DNA from: Deltaproteobacteria bacterium
GTDB lineage: Bacteria > Desulfobacterota > Binatia > UTPRO1
Direction of reading: 5' to 3'
DNA length: 64,000 nt
NCBI GenBank assembly: GCA_016200545.1
Contig: JACQEO010000055.1
Span: 18,139 to 82,138, forward strand
Below the pieces are notes generated by a model. That model was given only the letters and a program-made list of their open reading frames with translations. It was not told where the DNA came from and did no database searches. Below are positions 15,397-24,368 of the stretch, piece by piece. How positions within the stretch are numbered: position 1 is the first letter of the stretch; the number at the start of each line of letters is the position of its first letter. Position numbers and translations under genes: made by a program.

Positions 15397-16052
15397 GCGA
15401 ACGGGGGGCTTGCGAGCGCTGCCTCGGCGTCCGCCGTGTCGCCGTCGATGAGGACGCGGCGGCCCTCGATGCGGACACGACCCTCGGCGATCAGCTGGAT
15501 GGCGCGGGCGTAGGCGCGATGTTCCTGGCGCTGGATGCGCAGGTGGAGGCGCGCCTCGTCGTCGTCGGGAAGGATCGGCACCGCCACCTGCACGATGATC
15601 GGCCCGTGATCGGCGTGCTCGTCGACGAAGTGGACGGTGACGCCGGTGATGCGCGCACCGTGCGCAAGCGCCTGCCGCTCGGCGTGCAGGCCGGGGAATG
15701 CGGGGAGGAGGGCTGGATGGATGTTGACGACGCGCGCCGGAAACGCGCCGAGGAGGACCGGGGTGACGAGACGCATGAACCCGGCGAGAACGACGAGCTC
15801 GACACCGTGCGCGCGCAGCACCTCGACGAGGCGGGCGTCGAAGGCGGCGCGCGACCGGAACACCCCGTGCGCCACGATCTCGGTGGAGATGCCGTGCTCG
15901 CGGGCACGGACGAGGCCGTAGGCCGTCGCCTCGTTGCTCACGACGACGGCGATCTGGGCGTCGAGCTGTCGCGCCGCGACGGCGTCGATCAGCGCCTGGA
16001 GATTCGTGCCACTGCCCGAGAGCAGGACACCGAGGGAGAGCGGCCGTGCCAT
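15378..16052 (-). CDS. purN: Phosphoribosylglycinamide formyltransferase (PurN)
   Basis: A 224-residue PurN that transfers the formyl group of 10-formyl-THF to GAR, the third step of purine synthesis. GVLLSGSGTNLQALIDA binds the ribose phosphate. VNIHPALLPAFPG carries the catalytic N-x-H, and VTVHFVDEHADHGPII supplies the conserved Asp. The ATG overlaps the purM stop by one base (TGATG), so the two are coupled. Slightly longer than the E. coli enzyme (212). Confidence 0.95.
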   Translation of the reverse strand: MARPLSLGVLLSGSGTNLQALIDAVAARQLDAQIAVVVSNEATAYGLVRAREHGISTEIVAHGVFRSRAAFDARLVEVLRAHGVELVVLAGFMRLVTPVLLGAFPARVVNIHPALLPAFPGLHAERQALAHGARITGVTVHFVDEHADHGPIIVQVAVPILPDDDEARLHLRIQRQEHRAYARAIQLIAEGRVRIEGRRVLIDGDTADAEAALASPPFAQRTSP

Positions 16053-17098
16053 CAGACGAAGTCGAGGCCGCGATTGCCGCGGACGATCTCGCCGATCACC
16101 ACGGGACGCAGGCGGCGGGCGCGCAAGCGCGCGACGACGGTGTCGGCGGCGACGCGGCCGACGACGAGGACGAAGCCGATGCCGTTGTTGAAGGTGCGAT
16201 CCATCTCGCGTCGCGAGACGCGGCCCAGACGCTCGATCATCGTGAAGACGGGCGGGATGCGCCACGTCCCGCGCCGGACGACCGCGCGGCATCCGGCGGG
16301 CAGGATGCGCGGCAGGTTGCCGGGAAGGCCGCCGCCGGTGACGTGCGCCATGCCATGGACGGCGCGCGGCGTGGTAGCGAGGAGTTCGCGGACCGGACGC
16401 ACGTAGATGCGGGTCGGGCGCAGGAGCTCCTCGCCGAGCGAGACACGGAGGTCCGCCGGGACGGTGTCGAGCGAGAGCCGCGCGCGCGCGAGCAGCACCT
16501 TGCGCGCGAGCGCGTAGCCGTTGCTGTGGAGGCCCGTCGACGGCAGCCCGATGAGGGCGTCACCGGGGCGGACGCGGCGGCCGTCGAGGACGGCGGCGCG
16601 CTCGACCACGCCGACGGCGAAGCCGGCGACGTCGTACTCACCGCGCTTGTAGAATGAAGGCAGCTCGGCGGTCTCGCCGCCGACGAGGCTACAGCCGGCG
16701 AGGCGGCAGCCGCGCGCGATACCGCGGACGAGTGCCGTGCCCTGCCGCACGTCGAGGGCGCCGGTCGCGAAATAGTCGAGGAAGAGGAGCGGTTCGGCGC
16801 CGACGGTGAGGAGATCGTTGACACTCATCGCGACCAGATCGATGCCGATCGTGTCGTGCCGGTCGAGCGCGAAGGCGATCCGGAGCTTGGTGCCGACGCC
16901 GTCGGTGCAGGTGACCAGGAGCGGGTGCCGATACCGGCTTGGGATGCGCGCCAACGCGGCGAAGCCGCCGACGCCGGCGAGGATCTCGCGGCGTCGCGTC
17001 GCGCGCGCCAGCGGGGCGATGCGCCGTACGAGACGCTCCCCGGCGTCGATGTCGACCCCGGCCGCCGCATAGGTGGCGGGACGAATGGCGGCGCTCAC
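16052..17098 (-). CDS. purM: Phosphoribosylformylglycinamidine cyclo-ligase (PurM)
   Basis: A 348-residue AIR synthetase of normal length. TYAAAGVDIDAGERLV at the N-terminus, TCTDGVGTKLRIA, DLLTVGAEPLLFLDYFATG, GCSLVGGETAELP and HVTGGGLPGNLPRILP are all standard PurM segments. It closes the imidazole ring of FGAM using ATP in the cytoplasm. It lies upstream of purN in a two-gene purine unit far from the main purine operon at 32914-39961. Confidence 0.96.
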   Translation of the reverse strand: MSAAIRPATYAAAGVDIDAGERLVRRIAPLARATRRREILAGVGGFAALARIPSRYRHPLLVTCTDGVGTKLRIAFALDRHDTIGIDLVAMSVNDLLTVGAEPLLFLDYFATGALDVRQGTALVRGIARGCRLAGCSLVGGETAELPSFYKRGEYDVAGFAVGVVERAAVLDGRRVRPGDALIGLPSTGLHSNGYALARKVLLARARLSLDTVPADLRVSLGEELLRPTRIYVRPVRELLATTPRAVHGMAHVTGGGLPGNLPRILPAGCRAVVRRGTWRIPPVFTMIERLGRVSRREMDRTFNNGIGFVLVVGRVAADTVVARLRARRLRPVVIGEIVRGNRGLDFV

Positions 17099-17145
17099 CG
17101 CGGCGTCGACGCCGTGCTACGCGCGGTCGGTCTCATCGACGCGGA

Positions 17146-17763
17146 TTAGGACCCGAAAGACTCCGCGCTGTCAACGTGCAGCGGCCGCTCGGCGGCGATG
17201 CCGGCGCGACACGCGGGGACGCGGCCGCCGCCCTCGCCCTCGTGCGCGAGGAGCACCGTCCATCCGCGGCACGCGGCGAGAAGTTCGCCGGGTCGGAGAA
17301 GGTACGCGGGATTGCGGGGATGACCGTGGCGTTCCTGGCCGACCATGAACGTCTCCATGACGAGGACACCGCCCGGTGCGACGGCGGCGCGCAGCGCGGG
17401 GAGGAGCGAGCGCTCGAGGAAGTCGACGACGATCACCACGTCGAAGCGCGCTACGGGAAGCGGCCAGTGCGTCACGTCGGCGACCACGCCGTCGATCGCG
17501 AGACCGCCGGCGCGCGCCCGGAGCGCAGCGACCGCCGTGCGCGCATGATCGACGGCGACGACTCGGTAGCTGCGGGCGGCGAGCGCGAGCGCGTGGCGGC
17601 CGGCGCCGCAGGCGATATCGAGCGCGCGCCGCGGCGTCGTCCTGGCGGCGTTCCCGCGACCCGCGATCGCGTCGAGCGCGGTGACCACGAACGGCGACGG
17701 CGGCCCCCACGTCACGCCACGGCGGTGGCGGTCCTCCCATTCGCGGCGGTGGTCGTTGCTCAC
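17146..17763 (-). CDS. Class I SAM-dependent methyltransferase
   Basis: A 205-residue methyltransferase of the small TehB-like type. The N-terminus (WEDRHRRGVTWGPPSPFV) is typical of this subgroup. ALDIACGAGRHALALA is the SAM-binding motif I and VVAVDHA holds the acidic residue of motif II. VADVTHWPLPVARFDVVIVV follows. The substrate is unknown. Its GTG start overlaps the comF stop (GTGA), so it is probably cotranscribed with comF. Confidence 0.85.
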   Translation of the reverse strand: MSNDHRREWEDRHRRGVTWGPPSPFVVTALDAIAGRGNAARTTPRRALDIACGAGRHALALAARSYRVVAVDHARTAVAALRARAGGLAIDGVVADVTHWPLPVARFDVVIVVDFLERSLLPALRAAVAPGGVLVMETFMVGQERHGHPRNPAYLLRPGELLAACRGWTVLLAHEGEGGGRVPACRAGIAAERPLHVDSAESFGS

Positions 17764-18509
17764 GCACCTGGTTCATAGCGCGCGTCGGCGACGCGCGCGA
17801 AGGTGAGGACGTCGACCGCGCGCGCGCCGTCGGCGCATAGCGCGCGAGCGGCGGCGCGTGCCGTCGCGCCCGAGGTCCAGACGTCGTCGACGAGGAGTAC
17901 GTGCCGAGCGCGCGCGCTGCCCGGTCGGCGTAGCGCAAACGCGCCGTCGACGTTGGCGTGGCGGGCGGCGGCGGCGAGCGCCGTCTGCGACGCAGTGTCG
18001 CGCGTACGTACCAGCAGGCGGACGGCGACGGGCCAGCCGAGGGCTCGGGCGAGCTGCAGCGCCAGCATCGCGCTCTGGTTGAAGCCGCGCTGGCGCAGGC
18101 GCGCGACGTGCAGCGGCACCGGTGCGACGAGCGGCGCTCCGAGCGTTGCCGGCGCGCGCGCCAGCATCGCCTGGGCGAGGCGCGGCGCCAGACGCCAGGC
18201 GCCGCGATACTTGAAGGCGTGGAGCGCCTCGGCGATCGGATGGCGGGTGGTGTCGGTGTCGTAGCGGGCGAACGCGCGCGCGTAGCGCACCGGCGCATCG
18301 TCCTCGGCGGCGCAGCGGGCGCAGCACGATCCCCGGGTGAGTGGACGCCCACAGCGCTCGCACTCGGGCGGACCGAGCGCGTTGACGCCGTCGCAACACG
18401 CGTGACAGAAGAGGGCGTGCGCCGGGACGATCGCGGCGCAGGCGGCGCAGCGCTCGGGACACAGGGCGTCGGCGACCTCGCGCGCCAGGCGCTCGAGAAT
18501 GCGTCGCAT
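17760..18509 (-). CDS. comF: ComF family amidophosphoribosyltransferase-like protein
   Basis: A 249-residue ComF/GntX-type protein. The N-terminal zinc ribbon has four Cys pairs (CPERCAAC, CHAC, CERC, CCARC). The phosphoribosyltransferase domain ends with VLLVDDVWTSGAT, the PRPP-binding loop. QRGFNQSAMLALQLAR is the family hallmark. In naturally transformable bacteria ComF is needed for DNA uptake; elsewhere its role is unclear. Adjacent divergent gene at 18573 also starts with a CxxC...CxxC ribbon. Confidence 0.88.
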   Translation of the reverse strand: MRRILERLAREVADALCPERCAACAAIVPAHALFCHACCDGVNALGPPECERCGRPLTRGSCCARCAAEDDAPVRYARAFARYDTDTTRHPIAEALHAFKYRGAWRLAPRLAQAMLARAPATLGAPLVAPVPLHVARLRQRGFNQSAMLALQLARALGWPVAVRLLVRTRDTASQTALAAAARHANVDGAFALRRPGSARARHVLLVDDVWTSGATARAAARALCADGARAVDVLTFARVADARYEPGA

Positions 18510-18572
18510 GCGGAAAACCTCCGTACGAGCCCGGGGGCCACGACCGTATGCGACGGCGACTGGCGGTGCAAC

Positions 18573-18947
18573 GTGCGATGCCGGTACTGCGGAGAACGCT
18601 CGAGACTATTGCGCCGCCGGTGCGACGACTGCGCCGTGCTCCTCGATCTCTACGCCCGGCATCGTGGCGAGCTCGGTCTGAGCCAGCTCGTCGATTGCTT
18701 CATCGCGACCGGCGTGGCGCGGACGAAGATCGAGGCCGTCCTCGCGGCCGATCCCGAGGGCGAAGGGGCGCTCCGCGACCGCATCACCGCCGACATGGCG
18801 AACCGCCTGCTCGCCGAGATGGGCGTGGCGCCCCATCAGACCGCGGCCGACGTGCGGCGGCTCCGTGAGCGCGGTGGCGGATCGGCGTCGACGGTCCGGC
18901 CCGGAGGAGACGCGGCGCCGCCTTCACCGCGTCGCCGCCCGTCGTAG
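18573..18947 (+). CDS. Hypothetical protein with N-terminal zinc-ribbon-like cysteines
   Basis: A 124-residue protein starting with GTG at 18573 (no better start in frame). The first 23 residues contain CRYC and, after 11 residues, CDDC, a zinc ribbon. The middle, LYARHRGELGLSQLVDCF followed by an acidic helical segment and ANRLLAEMGV, looks like a compact helical domain; the C-terminus is Pro/Arg rich and probably disordered. Codon use looks coding, and opposite-strand frames here lack domain signatures. I do not recognise the family. It is divergent from comF. Confidence 0.55.
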   Translation: MRCRYCGERSRLLRRRCDDCAVLLDLYARHRGELGLSQLVDCFIATGVARTKIEAVLAADPEGEGALRDRITADMANRLLAEMGVAPHQTAADVRRLRERGGGSASTVRPGGDAAPPSPRRRPS

Positions 18948-19090
18948 CGACGGGCCGCCGCAGCGGAGCGGGCACGCGTGACGGTCGTCGACGGCTGCCG
19001 ACAGAGCGGTCGAAAGCGGCTGGACAGAGCGCCTGCCGCGCCGGTAGACTTTTCGCCAGGCAGTGCCGGAGGGGCAGAAAGGACGCCGCC

Positions 19091-19255
19091 ATGCGACGTT
19101 TTCTGACCGGTCTGCTGCTCGGGCTGGCATCGATGTATTTTTATGCATACCAGAAGGACACCTTCTTCTCGGAGGTGAAGGAATGGTTCGCCAGCGCCTC
19201 GCACGATGCGGATGCGCCTGCGAAGGTGGACAAGTTCTTTTCACCCCGGCGTTGA
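19091..19255 (+). CDS. Small membrane-anchored protein
   Basis: A 54-residue protein. The N-terminus MRRFLTGLLLGLASMYFYAY forms one membrane segment with a basic start. It is followed by a short charged, aromatic tail (EVKEWF) ending in FFSPRR. GGAGGGG and AAAGGA lie upstream of the ATG. The third-position composition is less GC-extreme than in neighbours. It lies 55 bases upstream of the YqeY-like gene and may share its transcript. No known family is recognised; the topology suggests N-in, C-out or a reversed small anchor. Confidence 0.6.
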   Translation: MRRFLTGLLLGLASMYFYAYQKDTFFSEVKEWFASASHDADAPAKVDKFFSPRR

Positions 19256-19310
19256 CGGCACGCGCAGCGGCGGCCGGAGGAGGCTGCCGGCGCGTGGAGG
19301 TGCAGAGGAG

Positions 19311-19754
19311 ATGGCGACCGAAGCAATGCTGCGCGACGATCTCCAGACCGCCATGAAGGCGCGGGAGATGGCGACCGTCTACGTGCTCCGCGGCCTCCTC
19401 GCCGCGATCGCGAATCAACGCATCGAGAAGAGCGGCGCCGAGCTCGGTGCCGCCGAGATCCTCGCGCTCACCCAGCGTGAGGCGAAGCAACGCGAAGAGG
19501 CGGAGGCATACGCACGCAAGGCCGGCCGCGACGACTTGGTCACGCAGAACTCCGCCGAACGTGCCATCCTGGCGCGCTATCTCCCGGCGCAACTCGAGGA
19601 TGCCGAGCTCGCCAACTTGGTTCGCAGCTGGCTCGCCGACGGCCTCCGGGCGATGGGGTCCATCATGGCTCGCTTGAAGGAACGCCACGCCGGGCAGTAC
19701 GACGGCAAACGGGCGAGCGAGATCGTGCGCTCCATTCTCGCCTCGAACGGCTGA
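19311..19754 (+). CDS. GatB/YqeY domain protein
   Basis: A 147-residue stand-alone YqeY protein, the same domain found at the C-terminus of GatB. It starts with LRDDLQTAMKAREMATVYVL and has the helical core SAERAILARYLPAQL. It ends with MARLKERHAGQYDGKRASEIVR, all typical. The function is unresolved; in GatB the domain contacts tRNA. It is often found near rpsU and dnaG, which are not present here. The ATG at 19311 directly follows AGGAG, with a further GGAGG 12 bases upstream. Confidence 0.88.
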   Translation: MATEAMLRDDLQTAMKAREMATVYVLRGLLAAIANQRIEKSGAELGAAEILALTQREAKQREEAEAYARKAGRDDLVTQNSAERAILARYLPAQLEDAELANLVRSWLADGLRAMGSIMARLKERHAGQYDGKRASEIVRSILASNG

Positions 19755-19819
19755 GTCGTTCCGCTCGAGCGTTGCGACCCGAGAGCGGCGGCGGCCGCAT
19801 GCGTGTCACGCGATGAACT

Positions 19820-19849
19820 TTGACTTGCCGGACGCGATGCGGTTAGCAT
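19820..19849 (+). promoter_or_regulatory. Candidate greA promoter
   Basis: TTGACT (19820-19825) and TAGCAT (19844-19849) with an 18-base spacer precede greA. Transcription from here would leave a short leader carrying GAGGGA before the ATG at 19872. Confidence 0.45.
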
Positions 19850-19871
19850 CGTCGTCCTCGAGGGATCACGG

Positions 19872-20366
19872 ATGGAACTTCCGATCGTCACACGCTTGAA
19901 AAAAGAGCTACAGGAGCTGTTGCACGAGCTCAAAGTCAAGCTCCCGAAGGAGCTGCAAGAGGCGGCCGCGCACGGCGATCTTTCCGAGAACGCCGAGTAC
20001 GAGGCGGCCAAGTCGCGCCAGGAGTTCGTGCGCGCGCGCATCGGGCAGATGCAGGGCCGGATCCGCGAGCTCGCGATGTACACGCTCGCCTCCATTCCGC
20101 GCGGTGTGGTGGCGTACGGGAGCCGCGTGACCGTCGAGGACACGGAGGAGGGCGCGACGGTCGAATACCGGATCGTCTTCCCGGAGGAGGTCGACGTGGC
20201 GGGCGGCGCCATTTCCCTCAGCTCGCCGATCGGGCGCGCGCTTCTGAATCGCGGCGTCGGGGACGATATCGAGGTGCAGACACCGGGTGGGAAGCGCAGC
20301 TATCAGATCGTCGCGCTCGTTACGTTGCACGAAACCGTCGCGGAGATGTCCGAGCGCGGCGCCTGA
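19872..20366 (+). CDS. greA: Transcription elongation factor GreA
   Basis: A 164-residue GreA that rescues backtracked RNA polymerase by stimulating transcript cleavage. The N-terminal coiled coil carries the tip AAAHGDLSENAEYEAAK with the acidic D/E pair that enters the secondary channel. The C-terminal FKBP-like domain shows YRIVFPEEVD and SSPIGRALLNRGVGD. Length and motifs are normal. It is followed after 14 bases by an acyl-CoA ligase gene with its own ribosome binding site, so the two may be cotranscribed. Confidence 0.93.
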   Translation: MELPIVTRLKKELQELLHELKVKLPKELQEAAAHGDLSENAEYEAAKSRQEFVRARIGQMQGRIRELAMYTLASIPRGVVAYGSRVTVEDTEEGATVEYRIVFPEEVDVAGGAISLSSPIGRALLNRGVGDDIEVQTPGGKRSYQIVALVTLHETVAEMSERGA

Positions 20367-20380
20367 GCGAGGAGTAGCGG

Positions 20381-22192
20381 ATGGCGTATCGGAATCTTGC
20401 CGAGATGTTCTTCGACCGCGCGGCGATATGTGCGGGCAAGCCGCGCTACACCGTGAAGCGCGACGGTGCCTGGCGCCAGGCGACGTGGGAGGAGGCGGCA
20501 ACGGCGGTCCGCGAGACGGCGGCGGGCCTCGTCGAGCTCGGGATCACGCCGGGACAGAAGGTCGCGATCCTCGCCTCGACGCGACCGGAATGGATGGAAG
20601 CGGACCTCGCCGTGTACGCGTGCGCCGGCGTCTCGGTTCCCATCTATCAATCCAACCTCCCGCACGAGTGCGGCTACATTCTCGCCAACTCGGAGTCGCG
20701 CGTGTGCTTCGTCGAGAACGTGAAGCAGCTGGAGAAGATCCGTACCGCGCAACGCGAGGGGTTCGAGCTCGATGGGATGCGATGCTCCGTCGAGATGGAG
20801 CGCATGATCCTCATGGACGGCGACCCTGACGCTGACGACGTCGTGACGCTGCGCGACGTCCGGGCGCGCGGGCGCGTGGGGCTCGAGCGTCTCGAGGAGA
20901 CGCTGGCGGCGCGCATGGCTGGGCTTGGACGGGACGACCTAGCGACGATCGTCTACACCTCGGGCACGACGGGCCCGCCCAAAGGAGTCATGCAGACGCA
21001 CGGTAACCACCTCGCCTCGCTCGAGGCCGTCGGGGCAATCGGCCTCGCGCGCGCGGGCGAGATCGACTTCCTCTTCCTGCCGCTCGCCCACTCGTTCGCG
21101 CGCATGCTCGAGTACTATGGCCTGTGGGTCGGTACGACGACCGCGTTCGCCTCGTCGATCGACGCCCTCGCGCAGGAGATCGCCGAAGTCCGGCCGCACG
21201 TCATACCTTCCGTGCCGCGTATCTTCGAGAAAATTTACGCGCGCATCATGAGCACCCGCAAGTCGAGCGGTGCGGTCAAGCAGGCGCTCTTCGACTGGGC
21301 GGTCGGCGTCGGACGCGAGCGCAGCCTCGCCGAGCAGGAGCGCCGGCCGGTGCCGATCCTCGTGTGGGCGCAGGCGGTGGCGGCCGACTTCCTCGTCTTC
21401 TCACGTATCCGGCAAGTCCTCGGTGGCCGCGTGCGCCTGATGGTGTCGGGCGGCGCGCCGTTGGCGCGTGAGATCATGGAGTTTTTCCATGCCGCCGGCA
21501 TCCTCATCCTCGAAGGCTACGGCCTCACCGAGACGACACCGACCCTCACCGTCAATCGTCCGGATCATTTCAAGTTCGGTACCGTCGGTCCGGCAATCGA
21601 CGGCGTCACCCTGAAGATCGCCGGGGACGGTGAGATCCTCGCCAAGGGTCCGAACATCGCCCAGGGTTACTACCAGCGTCCCGAAGCGACGGTCGAAAGC
21701 TGGGATCGCGACGGCTGGTTCCACACCGGCGACATCGGCGAGATCGACGCCGACGGCTTCCTGCGCATCACCGACCGTAAGAAGGATCTCATCAAGACCT
21801 CCGGCGGCAAGTACGTCGCGCCGCAGAACATCGAGAACCTCTTGAAGACGCAGCCGCACATCAGCCAGGCGGTGGTGATCGGCGACAACCGCAAGTACTG
21901 CGTCGCGCTCGTCACCGTCGACCTCGACGAGGTCGAGCGTTTCGCGCGGACACAGCAGCTCGAGGTGGAGGACCGCGGGGCTCTCGCGCAGCACCCGAAG
22001 ATCGTCGAGCTGATCGAGGCCGAGGTGCAGACCGTGAACCAGCAGCTGGCGTCGTACGAGAGCATCAAATATTTCCGCATCCTCGAGCGCGATTTCGCCC
22101 AGGAGACGGGCGAGCTGACGCCGAGCCTCAAGGTCAAACGCAAGGTCGTGACCGAGCGCTTCCGCGACCTGATCGACGAGATGTATGGCTGA
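20381..22192 (+). CDS. Long-chain fatty acid-CoA ligase (AMP-forming)
   Basis: A 603-residue ANL-family adenylating enzyme of the long-chain acyl-CoA synthetase type. TIVYTSGTTGPPKGVMQTH is the P-loop, EGYGLTETTPTLTVN the A5 motif, and GWFHTGDIGEIDADGFLRI with DRKKDLIKTSGGKYVAP the hinge region. It activates fatty acids for beta-oxidation or lipid synthesis. Length matches the bacterial FadD15-like group. GAGGAG lies 8 bases upstream of the ATG. A rho-independent terminator lies 64 bases after the stop. Confidence 0.9.
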   Translation: MAYRNLAEMFFDRAAICAGKPRYTVKRDGAWRQATWEEAATAVRETAAGLVELGITPGQKVAILASTRPEWMEADLAVYACAGVSVPIYQSNLPHECGYILANSESRVCFVENVKQLEKIRTAQREGFELDGMRCSVEMERMILMDGDPDADDVVTLRDVRARGRVGLERLEETLAARMAGLGRDDLATIVYTSGTTGPPKGVMQTHGNHLASLEAVGAIGLARAGEIDFLFLPLAHSFARMLEYYGLWVGTTTAFASSIDALAQEIAEVRPHVIPSVPRIFEKIYARIMSTRKSSGAVKQALFDWAVGVGRERSLAEQERRPVPILVWAQAVAADFLVFSRIRQVLGGRVRLMVSGGAPLAREIMEFFHAAGILILEGYGLTETTPTLTVNRPDHFKFGTVGPAIDGVTLKIAGDGEILAKGPNIAQGYYQRPEATVESWDRDGWFHTGDIGEIDADGFLRITDRKKDLIKTSGGKYVAPQNIENLLKTQPHISQAVVIGDNRKYCVALVTVDLDEVERFARTQQLEVEDRGALAQHPKIVELIEAEVQTVNQQLASYESIKYFRILERDFAQETGELTPSLKVKRKVVTERFRDLIDEMYG

Positions 22193-22255
22193 TTGCGCCC
22201 CCGCCCTCGCTTGCGCGGGACGCCACTGCATGTTATCTCCCACATAGTTTTGGCC

Positions 22256-22283
22256 AAAAAAGTGGGCCCGTGCCCGCTTTTTT
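22256..22283 (+). terminator. Rho-independent terminator
   Basis: A run of A residues, then GTGGGC (22262-22267), a 4-base loop CCGT and GCCCGC (22272-22277) followed by six T residues. The stem contains one G-T pair. It closes the greA/acyl-CoA ligase unit. The flanking A and T runs also pair, so it could act in both directions. Confidence 0.8.
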
Positions 22284-22416
22284 CGTTTTGGGGCGCGAAT
22301 CAGCGTCGGCTAGCCTTCCCCGCGGCGGGGGTTTCCTGAACGGAACTGGTGTTGTGCTCTCGGCCCCCGGTCGCGCAGGCCTGGCTCGCTGCGTCGCGGT
22401 GCGTGAAAGAGCAAGC

Positions 22417-22956
22417 ATGGAAACCGATGCGAAAACGACGCGGGTGTGGGAGATCGTCGAGCCGATCGCGCTCGACGCCGGGTTGGAGCTCATCGAAGTC
22501 GAGCACCGGCGTGAGGGCCGCGGCACGATCTTGCGCCTCCTCATGGACAAGCCCGGCGGCGTCTCCCTCGAAGAGCTCGCGCGCGTGAGCCGCGAGGTCT
22601 CCGCTGTCCTCGACGCGCACGCCCAGGCGGTGCCGGGGGCGTACACGCTCGAGGTGTCTTCGCCGGGCATCAACCGACCGCTGACGCGGCCGGCGCATTT
22701 CGCCGCCTTCGTCGGCAAGCGCGTGCACGTACGGACGCGCCAGCCGATCGCGGGGCGACACTCGTTTCGCGGTGTGCTGGCGTCCGTTGACGACCAGGGC
22801 ATCGTCGTCACCGGCGACGACGCGCAGCCTCACGCGATCACGTTCGATGCCATCGCGCGCGCGCAATACCAGCACCAGTTCACGCCCGGACCCGGCGGCC
22901 GGGCGCATCCCCGCCGGACCGAGCGTCAGGCCGGCCAGCGCACCGGCGCGCGTTAG
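22417..22956 (+). CDS. rimP: Ribosome maturation factor RimP
   Basis: A 179-residue RimP needed for 30S assembly. The N-terminal domain has LELIEVEHRREGRGTILRLL and VSLEELARVSREVSAVLD. The middle contains YTLEVSSPGINRPLTRPAHF, the family signature. The last 25 residues are a basic Pro/Arg-rich tail. It opens the rimP-nusA-infB operon, the common bacterial order. AAAGAG is a modest ribosome binding site before the ATG at 22417; the frame is open upstream but family alignment supports this start. Confidence 0.92.
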   Translation: METDAKTTRVWEIVEPIALDAGLELIEVEHRREGRGTILRLLMDKPGGVSLEELARVSREVSAVLDAHAQAVPGAYTLEVSSPGINRPLTRPAHFAAFVGKRVHVRTRQPIAGRHSFRGVLASVDDQGIVVTGDDAQPHAITFDAIARAQYQHQFTPGPGGRAHPRRTERQAGQRTGAR

Positions 22957-22967
22957 GAGGGATCAGT

Positions 22968-24365
22968 ATGCTACCGGATCTGAACCGCGTCATCGAGCAG
23001 GTGAGCAAGGAGAAGGGCATCGACAAGGGCATCATCATCGCCGCCCTCGAAGACGCCATGCTGTCGGCGGCGCGCCGCACGTTCGGGCTCGAGCACCAGA
23101 TCGAGGCCAAGTTCAACCCGGACATCGGCGAGGTGGAATTGTTCGAGATCAAGACCGTCGTCGACGAGGTTACCGAACCCGCGAACCACATCACGGTGAA
23201 GGACGCGAAGGCGACGCTCGATCCCGACGCCGAGGTCGGCGACGAGTTGCTCTCGAAGCTGTCCCAGGAGAAGTTCGGACGCATCGCGGCGCAGGCGGCG
23301 AAACAGAACATCATTCAACGCGTCCGCGAGGCGGAGCGTGGGATCATCTTCAACGAATTCAAGGACCGGAAGGGCGAGCTCTTCTCGGGTATCGTGCAGC
23401 GCTTCGAGCGTAAGAACATCATCGTCAACCTCGGCCGCACCGACGCGATCCTTCCCGAGAAGGAACAGATCCCGCGTGAGCGGTACCGACAGGGCGATCG
23501 CATCCGTGCCTTCATCCTCGACGTCGAGCTCACCAGCAAGGGTCCGCAGATCGTCCTCTCGCGCACTCACCCCGGCCTCCTCATCAAACTCTTCGAGCAG
23601 GAGGTGCCGGAGATCTACGAGGGGATCGTGGAGGTGAAGGGCGCCGCGCGCGAGCCCGGCGGTCGTGCGAAGATCGCGGTGTATTCCAACGACAGCGACG
23701 TCGATCCCGTCGGGGCGTGCGTCGGCATGCGCGGCACGCGCGTACAGTCGGTGGTGCAGGAGCTGCGCGGCGAAAAGATCGACATCGTGCCGTGGACGCA
23801 GGATCAAGCGGAGTACGTGTGTCGGGCGCTCTCTCCCGCGAAGGTTTCGAAAATCATCATGGACGAGGACGAGCGGGCGATGGAGGTGATCGTCCCCGAC
23901 GACCAGCTGTCGCTGGCGATCGGCAAGAAGGGGCAGAACGTTCGGCTGGCGTCACGCCTCACCGGATGGCGGTTGGACGTCCGTGGCGAAGCCGAAGCGG
24001 AGGAGGAGGCCCGGAACGCGCGCGCCTCCTTGATGTCGGTTCCCGGCATCGGCGATGTGACGGCGGAGCTCCTCTACCAGCACGGATTCAAGTCGTCGGA
24101 AGAGCTCGCGAGCTCCGATGTCGACACGGTCGCGCAGGTGGACGGTGTCAGCCCCGAGAAGGTGACGACGATCATCGCGTCGGCGCAAAAGCACGTGGAG
24201 CAAAAGCGCGTCGAGGCCGAGGCGCGCGCGGCTGCCGAGGCCGCAGCCGCCGCGGCGGCGGCAGTTGCGGCTGCGGAAGGAGCGAAGGACGAGGGCGCGG
24301 CGGGCGGCGAGGAGCCGCCTGCCGGGACGGCCGAGGGCGATCCATCAGAGGAGGGCGGCGCGTAG
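22968..24365 (+). CDS. nusA: Transcription termination/antitermination factor NusA
   Basis: A 465-residue NusA. It has an N-terminal RNAP-binding domain, an S1 domain around 135-200 (LFSGIVQRFERKNIIVNLGR), two KH domains (VGACVGMRGTRVQSVVQEL and LSLAIGKKGQNVRLASRLTG), one helix-hairpin-helix repeat (SVPGIGDVTAELLYQHGF) and a low-complexity Ala/Glu/Gly tail of about 45 residues. It modulates pausing, termination and antitermination. AGGAGGG precedes the ATG. E. coli NusA carries two C-terminal acidic repeats; only one similar element is visible here. Confidence 0.95.
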   Translation: MLPDLNRVIEQVSKEKGIDKGIIIAALEDAMLSAARRTFGLEHQIEAKFNPDIGEVELFEIKTVVDEVTEPANHITVKDAKATLDPDAEVGDELLSKLSQEKFGRIAAQAAKQNIIQRVREAERGIIFNEFKDRKGELFSGIVQRFERKNIIVNLGRTDAILPEKEQIPRERYRQGDRIRAFILDVELTSKGPQIVLSRTHPGLLIKLFEQEVPEIYEGIVEVKGAAREPGGRAKIAVYSNDSDVDPVGACVGMRGTRVQSVVQELRGEKIDIVPWTQDQAEYVCRALSPAKVSKIIMDEDERAMEVIVPDDQLSLAIGKKGQNVRLASRLTGWRLDVRGEAEAEEEARNARASLMSVPGIGDVTAELLYQHGFKSSEELASSDVDTVAQVDGVSPEKVTTIIASAQKHVEQKRVEAEARAAAEAAAAAAAAVAAAEGAKDEGAAGGEEPPAGTAEGDPSEEGGA

Positions 24366-24368
24366 TCG

